A model generated the notes under the pieces. The model searched no databases. It saw nothing but the letters and a program-made list of their open reading frames with translations, and had not been told where the DNA came from. The position numbers were made by a program, and so were the translations under genes. A stretch of DNA of 54,765 nucleotides from an uncultured Prevotella sp. Its GTDB lineage: Bacteria > Bacteroidota > Bacteroidia > Bacteroidales > Bacteroidaceae. Shown piece by piece: positions 1-9,357 of this stretch. The stretch spans positions 1 through 54,765 of the forward strand of contig CAMVUM010000022.1 in the NCBI GenBank assembly GCA_947170725.1. The letters run 5' to 3'. Within the stretch, counting starts at the first letter, position 1. Every line of letters begins with the position of its first letter.

Positions 1-59
1 CTCGAACCCAAGACCCCAACATTAAAAGTGTTGTGCTCTACCTGCTGAGCTAGCGGATC
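1..59 (-). tRNA. tRNA-Lys (anticodon TTT), 3' part cut by the window edge
   Basis: Read on the minus strand, the sequence starts with a 7-nt acceptor strand at 59-53, followed by TA and a D-arm GCTC...GAGC. The anticodon arm is CAACA-CTTTTAA-TGTTG, so the anticodon is TTT (Lys). The T-arm begins TTGGGTTCGA. The T-loop end and acceptor 3' strand lie beyond the left edge. A consensus promoter sits just upstream at 89-120. Confidence 0.93.
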
Positions 60-88
60 CCGGCTATCGGTTGTCCGAAAAGCGAGTG

Positions 89-120
89 CAAAGGTAGTAT
101 GTTTTTTTTATATAGCCAAA
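89..120 (-). promoter_or_regulatory. Bacteroidota-type promoter for tRNA-Lys
   Basis: On the minus strand the -33 TTTG (117-120) is separated by 20 bp from the -7 TACCTTTG (89-96). This matches the Bacteroidota sigma-ABfr consensus TTTG/TAnnTTTG and lies about 30 bp upstream of the tRNA. Confidence 0.75.
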
Positions 121-378
121 TTATTCCGTTAGATTTTGTCAATAAAGCCATATTTTTTTCGTTTTTTATTGTTTTGTCTGTTGTTTGAAGTCAAAAGTGT
201 TGACTTTGGGAATTAATTTTGCTGGAAATGTATAGTCAGTCATTCGCAGAGTGTGTCGTTTCACAATTCATTATTCCATTATTTGAATATCCATTATTCA
301 GTCGTTTGATATCTGTCATTTCATTTGAATGTTTAATTATTCGCATATTTATGCCACATTAATAATATATTGGCAGGC
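121..378. other. AT-rich intergenic stretch without a gene
   Basis: This low-complexity AT-rich sequence lies between the tRNA promoter and the end of the permease gene. It has several loose repeats of the form catt-att-c. I see no ORF, RNA or clear terminator in it. Confidence 0.6.
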
Positions 379-1497
379 TTATTCGTGCGAGTCATTTTGT
401 TTCCCGTTGTTTTGCTCGGGGGCAGCAATGTTGTTGTTTGCGGCCTCTTTGGTAACATATCGCTGATAATAAGCGATTAGCAACGTTGTCAGTGGGAGTG
501 CGATTATCAGTCCGAGAAAACCGAGTAGCGAGCCCCAGACGGACAGTGAGAGGAGCAGTATGGCGGGGTTGAGTCCCATAGCCTTGCCCATGATTTTGGG
601 GACGAGAATCATGTCGGTGATAACCTGTACGACGGCGAATACTCCCAAAGCCGATGCGAGAATAATCCAGAAGTTCTGTCCCATGTCTGCCGCTTTGAGT
701 GCTGAGAGGAATACTATTGGGATTAGGGCGAGTGTGTGGACGTATGGGATGAGGCTCATCAGCCCTATCATGATTCCGAGACCGATGGCCATTGGGAATC
801 CGATGATAGTGAATCCTATGCAACAGAGTATTCCTATGCACAGGGCAACGAGGCTTTGACCGCGTATGTAGCTGTTCAGCTCGCGTTCGACGTCGTCTGC
901 CAGCGAGCGCCAGAACGGACGGTTCTTCGGCGGGAACAGCCGGATGAAGCCGTTGGCCAGTTTCTCATAGTCCATAAGGATAAAGAACATGTAGAGCAGG
1001 GTGATTAGCGATGCGATGACGCTCATTATTATGTTTGCCGTCTTCCCTATGAGGGCAAACATCTTCGGCATGGTCTGCCGTATGGTGTCCGTGAAGTTGT
1101 CGTCGTGGAAGAGGTCTTCGATGGTTTGCTGGTTCTCGGCCATCCATCTCTGTATGGTTGCGGGGAAGTTGGTGATGTTCGTTGTCTCGTGGAGGTAGCG
1201 TCCTACGAGATAGCCCAACCGTTCAAACTGTTCAATCATCGGCGGGATTATGAGCCATGTGATTCCACTTATTACGGCTATGACGAAGATCAGTGTGACG
1301 ATTATGGAAAGGACTCTTCCAGGCACGTGCATGCGGTATTGCACAAATCTGACCATCGGATACAGCAGATATGCAAGCAACCATGCTATGAAGAATGGAA
1401 GCAGTACGCCGCTAAGATAGTTTACCGTGCAAATGATGGCGGCAACCAGCAGTCCGGCGAGAAGCCATCTGACGAATCTGTCGAATGTGATAATCAT
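379..1497 (-). CDS. AI-2E family transporter / PerM-like permease
   Basis: This 372-residue integral membrane protein has the layout of the AI-2E/PerM/YdiK family. Two adjacent N-terminal membrane helices (about residues 10-55) are followed by a helix near 65-85, a soluble amphipathic stretch (about 85-150), and a run of C-terminal helices including the segment GLGIMIGLMSLIPYVHTLA and a final one near 310-345. Members move small molecules or ions (AI-2 export in some, Na+/H+ exchange in others), so the substrate here is unknown. The tail is polar and Asn/Gln-rich. It lies 87 bp downstream of tdk on the same strand and is probably co-transcribed with it. No terminator is evident after the stop. 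Family assignment is firm; function is open. Confidence 0.85.
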   Translation of the reverse strand: MIITFDRFVRWLLAGLLVAAIICTVNYLSGVLLPFFIAWLLAYLLYPMVRFVQYRMHVPGRVLSIIVTLIFVIAVISGITWLIIPPMIEQFERLGYLVGRYLHETTNITNFPATIQRWMAENQQTIEDLFHDDNFTDTIRQTMPKMFALIGKTANIIMSVIASLITLLYMFFILMDYEKLANGFIRLFPPKNRPFWRSLADDVERELNSYIRGQSLVALCIGILCCIGFTIIGFPMAIGLGIMIGLMSLIPYVHTLALIPIVFLSALKAADMGQNFWIILASALGVFAVVQVITDMILVPKIMGKAMGLNPAILLLSLSVWGSLLGFLGLIIALPLTTLLIAYYQRYVTKEAANNNIAAPEQNNGKQNDSHE

Positions 1498-1584
1498 TAT
1501 TGTCCCTTTCTTGTTTTTTCTTGACGGTTATGGTGTGTGTCCAGCTATGCGTCATGGGCGCCGTCCATAGATAACGTTCGTTTC

Positions 1585-2166
1585 CTAAACGTCCTTTTTC
1601 ATGGCCTTCTGATAGCAGTCCCGGCAGAGTGGCTCATATTCTCCGGTCTCTCCGAGCAGCACCCGGCGGTCGTTGTCCACTATACGGTGGCTGACGTAGG
1701 CCAGTGCACCGCATTTCACGCATATTGCATGAACCTTGCTCACTTCGTCAGCGATGGCGCACAGTGCTGGAATCGGGCCGAACGGAATGCCCTGATAGTC
1801 CATGTCCAGTCCGGCGATAATCACACGGACGCCGCGATTGGCCAGTGTGTTGCAGACGTCGACAATTCCGTTGTCCAGAAACTGGGCCTCGTCTATGCCG
1901 ACTACGTCGATGTCTGATGAGAGTTGCAGGATTTCGGCCGACGATTCTATCGGTGTCGATTTGATAGAATGGCGGTCATGGCTGACCACGTCGTCTTCCG
2001 AATAGCGCGTGTCCATGGCCGGTTTGAATATTTCCACTTTCTGGCGTGCGAACTTCGCCCGTCTCATACGTCTTATCAGTTCTTCGGTTTTACCCGAGAA
2101 CATCGAACCGCACACTACTTCTATACGTCCGGGGCGGTGTGTTTCCCCTGTTAAGTTTCCTGTCAT
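1585..2166 (-). CDS. tdk: thymidine kinase, type II
   Basis: This enzyme phosphorylates thymidine to dTMP with ATP in pyrimidine salvage. The P-loop GSMFSGKT (about residues 20-27), the DEAQFL motif (about 92-97), and two zinc-binding cysteine pairs (CVKC and CRDC, forming the lasso zinc site) identify a type II enzyme. The 193-residue length from this start is normal. A longer reading frame opens at 2184, but its first codons overlap the consensus -7 promoter element at 2174-2181, so the ATG at 2166 is the likely start. The predicted transcript would then have almost no leader. The gene is divergent from rsmI and followed by the AI-2E-type permease. Confidence 0.95.
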   Translation of the reverse strand: MTGNLTGETHRPGRIEVVCGSMFSGKTEELIRRMRRAKFARQKVEIFKPAMDTRYSEDDVVSHDRHSIKSTPIESSAEILQLSSDIDVVGIDEAQFLDNGIVDVCNTLANRGVRVIIAGLDMDYQGIPFGPIPALCAIADEVSKVHAICVKCGALAYVSHRIVDNDRRVLLGETGEYEPLCRDCYQKAMKKDV

Positions 2167-2173
2167 TTGGCTG

Positions 2174-2205
2174 CAAAAGTACAAATACGTTTTAAAAATT
2201 GCAAA
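2174..2205 (-). promoter_or_regulatory. tdk promoter, near-leaderless
   Basis: On the minus strand a -33 TTTG (2202-2205) is 20 bp from a -7 TACTTTTG (2174-2181). The ATG at 2166 follows 7 nt after the -7 element, leaving a leader of only a few bases. Confidence 0.7.
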
Positions 2206-2221
2206 GAAAGACCGGGCTTTT

Positions 2222-2252
2222 TTTGCGGATAGAGATTAATTACTTACATTTG
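2222..2252 (+). promoter_or_regulatory. rsmI promoter, near-leaderless
   Basis: A TTTG (2222-2225) is 19 bp from TACATTTG (2245-2252), and the rsmI ATG is at 2261. The start codon is only 8 nt beyond the -7 element, so the transcript should begin within a few bases of the ATG. The tdk promoter lies back to back with it, 16 bp away. Confidence 0.7.
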
Positions 2253-2260
2253 TCGTCAAT

Positions 2261-3013
2261 ATGGGCATATTATATATCGTCCCCACACCAGTGGGCAATA
2301 TGGAGGACATGACCTTCCGGGCCATCCGCATCCTCCGCGAGGCAGACCTCGTGCTGGCGGAAGATACTCGCACGTCGGGCATCCTGCTCAAGCACTACGA
2401 CATACGGAATCATCTCATGTCTCACCACAAGTTCAACGAGCATGGCACTTCCGCTTCCGTCGTCAGCCGTCTGCTTGCCGGTCAGACCGTAGCGCTAATC
2501 AGCGATGCCGGTACTCCGGGCATCAGTGATCCGGGATTTTTCCTCGTCCGTGAGGCTGTCCGTGCCGGCATAGAGGTCCAGTGTCTTCCTGGAGCCACGG
2601 CTTTTGTTCCTGCCCTTGTGGCCAGCGGACTGCCTTGTGACCGTTTCTGTTTTGAAGGTTTCCTTCCACAGAAGAAAGGTCGTCAGACACGCCTTGAAGC
2701 CCTGAGCCGCGAGCCGCGTACGATGATTTTCTACGAATCTCCCTACCGTCTCGTAAAGACCCTTCGTCAGCTGGCCGAATTTTTCGGTCCCGACCGCCAG
2801 GCAAGCGTATGCCGCGAAATATCCAAGGTTCACGAGGAGAGCGTGCGCGGAACACTGACGGAAGTGGCTGACCATTTCACTGAAACCGAACCCCGCGGCG
2901 AGATTGTTATTATTGTCGGCGGAGCAGATCTGAAGGATATTGCCGCTGAGGAACCATCCGCCATCCGTAGCAGCAAGAAAGAACGTCAAACCAATAAAAC
3001 CGAAGAAATATGA
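2261..3013 (+). CDS. rsmI: 16S rRNA (cytidine-1402-2'-O)-methyltransferase
   Basis: RsmI methylates the ribose of C1402 in the decoding centre of 16S rRNA using S-adenosylmethionine. The 250-residue protein begins with the family signature LYIVPTPVGNMEDMTFRAI, then AEDTRTS (about residues 33-39), the SAM-binding ALISDAGTPGISDPG (about 75-90), PGATAF, and the middle motif FEGFLP. The C-terminal tail is basic. Length is slightly short of the roughly 280 of E. coli, as is common in Bacteroidota. The stop overlaps the start of the next lipoprotein gene by 4 bp (ATGA), which implies translational coupling. Confidence 0.95.
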   Translation: MGILYIVPTPVGNMEDMTFRAIRILREADLVLAEDTRTSGILLKHYDIRNHLMSHHKFNEHGTSASVVSRLLAGQTVALISDAGTPGISDPGFFLVREAVRAGIEVQCLPGATAFVPALVASGLPCDRFCFEGFLPQKKGRQTRLEALSREPRTMIFYESPYRLVKTLRQLAEFFGPDRQASVCREISKVHEESVRGTLTEVADHFTETEPRGEIVIIVGGADLKDIAAEEPSAIRSSKKERQTNKTEEI

Positions 3014-3858
3014 AGAAGTTATTGTTCATAGCAGTCTCCATTATGGCCATAGTGGCATGCAAGCAGGAGGCACCGAAGAAAGATTTGGCCGCAGACATGC
3101 AGCGTGATTCTCTCAACAAGGTAATCGTCCAGCGCGACAACGAGATCAACGATATGCTGGCCACATTCAATGAGATTGAAGAAGGATTCCGCGAAATCAA
3201 TGAGGCCGAGCGACGTGTAAGTCTCGCCAAGCAGGGCGAGGGCGTGTCACGCACCCAACGCATCCGCGAGAACATTCAGTTCATCCAGTCTACCATGCGC
3301 CAGAACCGTGAGCTTATCTCAAAGTTGCGCCAGCAGCTTCGCGAAAGCACTTTCAACGGCGAACAGCTCAAGCGAACCATCGAGAACATGACGGCACAGC
3401 TTGAGGAGAAGGACCGTCAGTTGCAGAAACTGCGTGAGGAGCTTGACGCAAAGGACATCCACATCACAGAGCTGGACGAGCAGATTGCAGGGCTTAACAC
3501 GAATGTATCGTCGCTGAAGGAGGAGAATTCGCAGAAGACGACGACCATCAATACCCAAGACAAGCAGCTCAACACGGCGTGGTTTGTCTTTGGAACGAAA
3601 GATGAGTTGAAGGAGCAGAAGATATATGTAGACGGTCAGGTGCTCCGGTCTAACTTCAACCGCGACTACTTTACCAAGATCGACATCCGCGTTGACAAGG
3701 AGATAAAGCTCTATTCCCGTTCGGCGAAGATGCTGACCTCCCATCCGGCCGGCAGCTACACCCTCGAACGCAATGCCAACAAGCAGTATGTCCTGCGCAT
3801 CACCAACCCGCAGCAGTTCTGGAGCACGAGCAAATATCTCGTTGTGCTCGTGAAGTGA
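3010..3858 (+). CDS. coiled-coil lipoprotein of unknown function
   Basis: This 282-residue protein has a short signal peptide with lipobox IVAC (Cys17), so it is probably anchored in the envelope. Residues about 30-190 are a long coiled coil rich in Glu, Gln, Arg and Leu (for example RQNRELISKLRQQLRES). A compact C-terminal domain (about 195-282) follows, with alternating charged and hydrophobic residues that suggest beta structure. It overlaps rsmI by 4 bp and is closed by a strong hairpin at 3895-3950. Similar Bacteroidota proteins are sometimes named as adhesins, but nothing in the sequence proves that. It may serve as an envelope spacer or scaffold. Confidence 0.8.
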   Translation: MKKLLFIAVSIMAIVACKQEAPKKDLAADMQRDSLNKVIVQRDNEINDMLATFNEIEEGFREINEAERRVSLAKQGEGVSRTQRIRENIQFIQSTMRQNRELISKLRQQLRESTFNGEQLKRTIENMTAQLEEKDRQLQKLREELDAKDIHITELDEQIAGLNTNVSSLKEENSQKTTTINTQDKQLNTAWFVFGTKDELKEQKIYVDGQVLRSNFNRDYFTKIDIRVDKEIKLYSRSAKMLTSHPAGSYTLERNANKQYVLRITNPQQFWSTSKYLVVLVK

Positions 3859-3894
3859 CGTCAGGTTGCGGACGCTGTAATACTATGTGATAAA

Positions 3895-3950
3895 AACGGA
3901 ATCAGGTTCAGGCACTCAGTGAAGATTGAATGCCTGAACCTGATTCCGTT
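3895..3950 (+). terminator. hairpin after the rsmI-lipoprotein operon
   Basis: A perfect 20-bp inverted repeat (3895-3914 with 3931-3950) encloses a 16-nt loop 36 bp after the stop. It has no long T-run, but its position and strength suggest termination or 3'-end protection. Confidence 0.65.
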
Positions 3951-4306
3951 ATGGCCTTGTTCTTTTGGATTGTGACCATTGCGGATATGTCCGTTCTGAT
4001 GTCCCGTTGCGCCGTTGTTGCAGAGTGGAACGGGCTATATTGCCCACCGATATATCCCGTCTCACTCTGTAAGACGGGGCTTTTTTCCACTTTATCGTGA
4101 TGTAAAGAAGCCCGGAGCCACCGGCTGAACATACGTGGCGGGGTAGGGAAAAGGGGTGTCACGTACGTACTATCATTATACAATCCAAGGTGTGGTCAGT
4201 GTTGCTGCGGAGCATGTCGAATGGCAGACGGAAACGGAACCGATTTCACCGGCGGAGACTAACAAATCAGAAAAATCAAAGAATAATCACTCAAAAAGAA
4301 AATGAC
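3951..4306. other. intergenic stretch before the pectinase
   Basis: I see no convincing gene in this stretch. An open frame upstream of the pectinase start extends back to 4190, but its predicted residues (Arg/Lys-rich, no signal peptide) look non-coding. A second imperfect hairpin (tcccgtctcactctgtaagacggggc, split as cccgtct...agacggg) is present near 4050-4080. Confidence 0.5.
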
Positions 4307-5881
4307 ATGAGAAGAACAATTTGTGCCGCACTCATTATGTCGGCAATTACACTGACTGCCGCCAATGGTTGGGCCGGCAACGTGAAGACATACCGCTCCG
4401 GACCGCTCGTCGTGACTGTGGAAGAACCTGAAATACCCGACTACGTCGTGTCGCTGGCAGACTTCGGTGCCAAGGGTGACGGGTTGACGCTATGCACCGA
4501 CGCTTTTGCCAGGGCCATGGACCATCTGGCCGATAAGGGCGGTGGCACGCTCGTGGTTCCCCACGGCGTGTGGCTAACCGGACCTATTGTCTTCAAGAGC
4601 CACGTCCGCCTTCATCTTGACGACATGGCCGTCATCAAGTTTGACCCGCGGCTGAGCCTTTACAAATCGCTCGGCGAACTCTTCGGCGCAAACGAGGAGA
4701 CGGGCAACGAAGGCGGCGAGAGCCGTCAGTCGCCGCTGTGTGCATACGGCGAGACAGACATCGAAATCAGCGGACGGGGCATAATCGACGGTGCCGGAGA
4801 GCAGTGGCGCCCCTTCAAGCGGGGCAATGCCACCGTGCACGAATGGCGTGACAGGACATCGCGCGAGGGTGTGATGAACGCCAAGGAGGACCGTTGGTAT
4901 CCCATGACGGCCGAAGAGCAGGACTATGCCCGCCGGCGTATGGGCACAGAGGACGACCGGTGGAAGGAATACAAGGACTATGTCCGTCCCGAACTGCTCC
5001 ATTTCATCCGTTGCAGCCGCGTGCGTCTGGAGAATGTCACGTTCCAGAACTCGCCGAAGTGGAACCTCCGGCCGGAGCTTTGTGACAACATCACGATAAA
5101 GAACTGCACCGTGCGCAATGACAACAATGCTGCCAACGGCGACGGCATCGACATCGAATCCTGTCGCAACGTCTATCTCTCACGCTGCGTGTTCGACGTG
5201 GGTGACGACGGAATCTGTCTCAAATCGGGCCGCGATGAGGCCGGACGCCGCCGCGGAGTGCCGACACAGGACGTCATAATAGACAGCTGCGTGGTCTACC
5301 ATGCCCATGGAGGCTTTGTTGTCGGCAGCGAGATGTCGGGCGGCGTGCGCCGTGTGAGCGTAAGCGACTGTCTTTTCATGGGCACGGACAACGGCCTGCG
5401 TTTCAAGAGCAACCGTGACCGCGGTGGTGTGGTGGACAGCATTTTCGCCGCCAATATCTACATGGAGCGCATCAAGAACGAGGGCATTCTCTTCGACATG
5501 TACTACTTCAAGCCCTCCGAGGGCCGCGCCTTCCTAAAGAACATGGCGGGCTACCGCGTGACAGACATCCCTGCCGTGGGAGTGACTACGCCGACGTTCC
5601 GCAACATTTTCATCAGCAACATCACGTGTGCCGGAGCCGACCGTGCCATCTACATGGACGGACTGCCGGAGCGTCCCATCGACGGAATCCGCATCTCGGG
5701 CCTTCACGCCACAGCAGCCAATCCCTCGCTGATTTCCGAGGCCGAGGACATCACGCTCAGCGATATCACCATCAGCGACCGTGCAACGGGTGGCTCGCTC
5801 TATCTGCACAACACGAAGAATGTCAGCATCAGCGGTGATGGCGGCAGGACAAAGATTGAACGGTTCGGGGAAAGGAAATAA
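4307..5881 (+). CDS. secreted glycoside hydrolase family 28 (polygalacturonase-like)
   Basis: This is a 524-residue exported pectinase-type enzyme that should hydrolyse polygalacturonan or rhamnogalacturonan linkages. The start at 4307 gives a signal peptide (MRRTICAALIM, cleavage near ANGWA); the longer frame from 4190 does not. The next segment, SLADFGAKGDG, is the usual N-terminal start of the GH28 right-handed beta-helix. Catalytic motifs appear in order: NGDGID (about residue 275), VGDDGICLKSG, HAHGGFVVGSE (the HG motif) and RFKSN (the RxK motif). It stands alone between two hairpins and is not next to a SusCD pair. Substrate preference cannot be read from the sequence. Confidence 0.92.
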   Translation: MRRTICAALIMSAITLTAANGWAGNVKTYRSGPLVVTVEEPEIPDYVVSLADFGAKGDGLTLCTDAFARAMDHLADKGGGTLVVPHGVWLTGPIVFKSHVRLHLDDMAVIKFDPRLSLYKSLGELFGANEETGNEGGESRQSPLCAYGETDIEISGRGIIDGAGEQWRPFKRGNATVHEWRDRTSREGVMNAKEDRWYPMTAEEQDYARRRMGTEDDRWKEYKDYVRPELLHFIRCSRVRLENVTFQNSPKWNLRPELCDNITIKNCTVRNDNNAANGDGIDIESCRNVYLSRCVFDVGDDGICLKSGRDEAGRRRGVPTQDVIIDSCVVYHAHGGFVVGSEMSGGVRRVSVSDCLFMGTDNGLRFKSNRDRGGVVDSIFAANIYMERIKNEGILFDMYYFKPSEGRAFLKNMAGYRVTDIPAVGVTTPTFRNIFISNITCAGADRAIYMDGLPERPIDGIRISGLHATAANPSLISEAEDITLSDITISDRATGGSLYLHNTKNVSISGDGGRTKIERFGERK

Positions 5882-5947
5882 GTCGGTGGCGGTGGAGGAA
5901 ACGCTTTCCCGCCACCGCAACGGACTTTTCAGAAATTGCTTATAAGT

Positions 5948-6008
5948 CAGTCAACAGAATTAATTTAAATGGTTTGCGGATTTAAGTTAATTCTGTTGAC
6001 TGTTTTTT
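5948..6008 (+). terminator. terminator of the GH28 gene
   Basis: A perfect 16-bp inverted repeat (5948-5963 with 5987-6002) is followed directly by a run of six T residues. This is a typical intrinsic terminator about 65 bp after the stop codon. Confidence 0.85.
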
Positions 6009-6012
6009 ATAC

Positions 6013-6060
6013 AAAAAAAGAATTCCCCGCAACGGCAAATTGAAACGTTGCGGGGAAATT
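6013..6060 (-). terminator. terminator of pnp
   Basis: A GC-rich hairpin (6021-6034 with 6046-6060) is followed on the minus strand by a run of seven T residues (6013-6019). It lies just downstream of the pnp stop. Confidence 0.85.
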
Positions 6061-6092
6061 CTCGGTTTTATTTGTTTTCTTTGCTCAGGAGC

Positions 6093-8420
6093 TTAGAAAT
6101 CCATCTTGTCCAGTGAGTCGTTGAAATCCTTCGGCTCGTGGTCCTCCTGCGGCATGATGTCTCCGAGAGAGGGACGCTGCGGACGCTCATTGCGCTCGGG
6201 GCGCTGACGGCGCTCGCCACGGGGACGACGGTCTCCGCGGTCTCCACGCTCACCGCGTTCGCGGCGTGCGGGACGCTCCACATAGTCGGCAGGCTTCTCG
6301 ATGAGCACACGGTGGGAGAGTTTGTATTTTCCTGTCTTCGGATCAATCTCCATCAGTTTCACCTTTATCTTGTCACCCTCCTTGATTCCGGCTTCCTCAA
6401 CGGTTTCGAGGCGCTTCCAGTCAATTTCGGAGATGTGGAGCAGTCCGTCCTTGCCGGGCATGATTTCCACGAAACAGCCGTAGGGCATTACAGAGCGTAC
6501 CGTACCGTCGTAGATTTCGCCGACTTCGGGTATGGCTACGATAGCGCGGATTTTGGCGAGGGCGGCGTCGATGCTCTCCTTGTTGGGGCCGCTCACCTGA
6601 ACCTTGCCCACACCGTCAATCTCGTCGATGACGATTGTTGCGCCGGTGTCTTCCTGCATCTGCTGGATTATCTTTCCGCCCGGGCCTATCACGGCACCGA
6701 TGAACTCCTTCGGAATCTCAATCTGGACAATACGCGGAACATGCGGCTTCAGTTCTTCGCGCGGTTCGGCTATCGTCTCGGTTATCTTACCGAGGATATG
6801 CTCGCGTCCGGCCTTGGCCTGCATGAGGGCCTTTTCGAGTATCTCGAAGCTCAGACCGTCGCACTTGATGTCCATCTGTGTGGCTGTCAGACCGTCTTTC
6901 GTTCCGGTGGTCTTGAAGTCCATGTCGCCCAGATGGTCCTCGTCGCCGAGAATGTCGCTGAGCACGGCATACTTGCCCTCACCGGGGTTCTTGATGAGTC
7001 CCATGGCGATACCGCTGACGGGCTTCTTCATAGGCACGCCGGCGTCCATCAGAGCCAGTGTTCCGGCGCAGACGGTAGCCATTGACGACGAACCGTTGCT
7101 TTCGAGAATCTGGCTTACAAGGCGCACCGTGTAGGGGAAATCCTCGGGTATCTGACCCTTCAGACCGCGCCATGCGAGATGGCCGTGACCGATTTCGCGG
7201 CGGCCTACGCCACGCTGGGCCTTGGCTTCGCCGGTGCAGAACGGCGGGAAGTTGTAGTGAAGGAGGAAACGCTGGTAGCTCTTGTCGAGGACGTCGTCAA
7301 CGAGTTTCTCGTCAAGTTTCGTTCCGAGCGTACACGTAGAGAGGCTCTGTGTCTCGCCACGTGTGAAGATAGAGCTTCCGTGGGGCATGGGCAGCGGGCT
7401 GACCTCACACCAGATGGGGCGTATCTCGTCGGTCTTGCGGCCGTCGAGGCGGATGCCCTCGTCAAGGATGCAGCGGCGCATGGCGTCACGCATCACATCG
7501 TGATAGTAGCGCTCCATCATGGCGCACTTCTCCTCCAGCTCGTCCTCGCTGAGTTCGGCGTGGGCGGCGGCATAAGCCTCCTTGAAGTCCTCCAATATCT
7601 TGTCGAAAGCCTCCTGGCGTGCATGCTTCTCAAGAGCCTGCTTCGTAACGTCGTAGGCCTTGCCGTAGAGTTCCTTGTTCATCTGCTCGCGCAACTCCTC
7701 GTCGTTTATCTCGTGGTCGTATGTGCGCTTAACGTCCTTTCCGAGCTCCTTGCTGAGTTCGGTCTGCAGCTCGCACATGGGCTTGATAGCGTCCATGGCA
7801 GCCTTGAGGGCGCCGATCATGTCCTGCTCCGAAACTTCCTTCATCTCGCCTTCCACCATCATGATGTTCTCGGCCGATGCACCGACCATGATGTCCATGT
7901 CGGCTTCCTTCATCTGCTCGAATGTCGGGTTGATGACATATTCGCCGCCGATGCGGGCCACGCGGCACTCGCTGATGGGGCATTCGAAAGGAATATCTGA
8001 ACAAGCCAGAGCGGCTGATGCTGCAAATCCGGCCAATGCGTCGGGCTGGTCAATACCGTCGGCACTGAGCAGCATTACGTTGACAAAAACCTCGGCGTGA
8101 TAGTTTGAGGGGAACAGCGGACGGAGCACGCGGTCAACCAGACGGGATGTCAGAATCTCGTTGTCGCCGGGCTTGCCTTCGCGCTTTGTGAAACCGCCGG
8201 GGAAGCGGCCTGCAGCGGCGTACTGCTCCTTGTAGTCAACCTGCAAAGGCATGAAATCTGTTCCGGGAACTGCATCCTTTGCGGCACAAACAGTGGCCAG
8301 AAGTACGGTGTTGCCCATACGCAGAACAACGCTTCCGTCGGCCTGTTTTGCCACTTTCCCGGTCTCAATCGTGATGGTTCTTCCATCAGGCAATTGAACA
8401 CTCTTTGTAATTACGTTCAT
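6093..8420 (-). CDS. pnp: polyribonucleotide nucleotidyltransferase (PNPase)
   Basis: PNPase degrades RNA 3' to 5' by phosphorolysis and is a core RNA-decay enzyme. The 775-residue protein has two RNase PH-like halves: N-terminal from residue 1 and C-terminal starting near [15 protein letters not shown], with [18 protein letters not shown] domain follows ([15 protein letters not shown], about 575-635), then an S1 domain (about 640-705, [15 protein letters not shown]). The C-terminal tail of about 65 residues is very rich in Arg, Gly and Glu ([17 protein letters not shown]). Such tails in other RNA-binding proteins bind RNA or partners, and it is longer than the tail of E. coli PNPase. It has its own promoter and terminator. 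Confidence 0.97.
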   Translation of the reverse strand: MNVITKSVQLPDGRTITIETGKVAKQADGSVVLRMGNTVLLATVCAAKDAVPGTDFMPLQVDYKEQYAAAGRFPGGFTKREGKPGDNEILTSRLVDRVLRPLFPSNYHAEVFVNVMLLSADGIDQPDALAGFAASAALACSDIPFECPISECRVARIGGEYVINPTFEQMKEADMDIMVGASAENIMMVEGEMKEVSEQDMIGALKAAMDAIKPMCELQTELSKELGKDVKRTYDHEINDEELREQMNKELYGKAYDVTKQALEKHARQEAFDKILEDFKEAYAAAHAELSEDELEEKCAMMERYYHDVMRDAMRRCILDEGIRLDGRKTDEIRPIWCEVSPLPMPHGSSIFTRGETQSLSTCTLGTKLDEKLVDDVLDKSYQRFLLHYNFPPFCTGEAKAQRGVGRREIGHGHLAWRGLKGQIPEDFPYTVRLVSQILESNGSSSMATVCAGTLALMDAGVPMKKPVSGIAMGLIKNPGEGKYAVLSDILGDEDHLGDMDFKTTGTKDGLTATQMDIKCDGLSFEILEKALMQAKAGREHILGKITETIAEPREELKPHVPRIVQIEIPKEFIGAVIGPGGKIIQQMQEDTGATIVIDEIDGVGKVQVSGPNKESIDAALAKIRAIVAIPEVGEIYDGTVRSVMPYGCFVEIMPGKDGLLHISEIDWKRLETVEEAGIKEGDKIKVKLMEIDPKTGKYKLSHRVLIEKPADYVERPARRERGERGDRGDRRPRGERRQRPERNERPQRPSLGDIMPQEDHEPKDFNDSLDKMDF

Positions 8421-8455
8421 CGTTATATTAAAACATCTAAAAATAAAAATTCGGA

Positions 8456-8463
8456 CAAAGATA
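8456..8463 (-). promoter_or_regulatory. -7 element of the pnp promoter
   Basis: The minus strand reads TATCTTTG, a match to TAnnTTTG, 36 bp upstream of the pnp start. No good -33 box was seen. Confidence 0.5.
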
Positions 8464-9290
8464 CGTAAAATAGCTGTAACGGCGGCATAAACGTCTGATT
8501 ATTTTCGTTTTATTAGTAATTTGTCGTTATTCCGGCTGTTTCCCTCCGTTTTTTCCGGGGTAGGGACTACTTTTGGAATAATCCGTACAAAAAGTCTCAA
8601 ATCCTTGCGGAATTCTGAAATTATTTTCCCGCGGGCGGAAATTCCTGAATTTTGGCCGTTTTTGCTAAGTTGTTGATTCTTCGTGAGTTATGTTCTTTTG
8701 TCAAGAATCGCCAGCGTTGTCTCCCTGCCGTAAGGCTTTCCTTGCGTTGCAACGGGGCTTCCGTTGCAACGCAAGGAAAGCCCCGTTGTCGTGCGGAAGC
8801 GGCTCCGTTGTGACCCCGGGAGGCTTTCCCGGGTCGGGTGGAGGAGGAAAATGACGCTGTCGCTGTTGTCCGATAATCAAAAAACAAGGGTGGTTCCGTT
8901 CTATTCCGGTAGTTCCAAGGTGCCCGAAAACAGGCATATTTTCTTTACAAACTTAAGGCTCACGGTCTTCCCGTAAGGCTCTTGCGGGGCGTTTCCGGCT
9001 CTCCATGCGGATGGCCTGACCGTTTCGTGACATGATTTTCGGCCGGAAAACGGTCGGAAAATGTGTGGTTTTCCGGAGAGCGGGAATCTTCTGTTGTTTT
9101 CGTCGGATGCTAAGTCATTGGATTACAGGACCTTTGTGCCGTGTTTTGTCTGTTGGCGCCGAGGCTCCGTTTCTTCATTGTTGCGTTTCTGACGGCTATT
9201 GTCCGTCAGACGTATCAAAAATCAGGGGTCGCCGCCCGGTCCTGTTTCCGCTTCTTTTTTGCACATTTTTGATTTTGGCTCACCCGCTTT
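8464..9290. other. gene-free, palindrome-rich intergenic stretch (about 0.8 kb)
   Basis: No open frame here looks coding; small frames are Arg/Pro/Ser-rich shadows. The stretch contains a 20-bp perfect inverted repeat (8736-8780), further ccgtaaggct copies (near 8969), a small hairpin ctgacgg/ccgtcag near 9189-9209, and tcaaaaatcagggg near 9217. The last motif also occurs, in the opposite orientation, in the repeat block at 24300-24720. Confidence 0.6.
8725..8780. repeat. palindromic repeat, family member 1
   Basis: The motif ctgccgtaagg (8725-8735) is followed by a perfect 20-bp inverted repeat (8736-8755 with 8761-8780) around a 5-nt loop. The arms contain ttgcaacgg, the same core as the elements at 24389-24477 and 43398-43506. 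Confidence 0.8.
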
Positions 9291-9291
9291 G

Positions 9292-9322
9292 TTGCAAGTG
9301 TCAGAAAAAGAAAGTAACTTTG
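9292..9322 (+). promoter_or_regulatory. promoter of the TlpA-like lipoprotein gene
   Basis: A partial -33 box (TTG, 9292-9294) is 20 bp from TAACTTTG (9315-9322), which is 35 bp upstream of the ATG at 9358. Confidence 0.6.
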
Positions 9323-9357
9323 CGGTCAGATAACAATAAAAAACATAAAGACACATC

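Noticed and set aside
2167..2184. six-codon N-terminal extension of thymidine kinase
   Set aside because: It overlaps the consensus -7 promoter box, and relatives start near the shorter ATG.
7179..8000. 273-codon open frame on the plus strand opposite pnp
   Set aside because: It is a mirror frame of a clear PNPase gene; its residues are Val/Leu/His-rich with no family motif or start signal.
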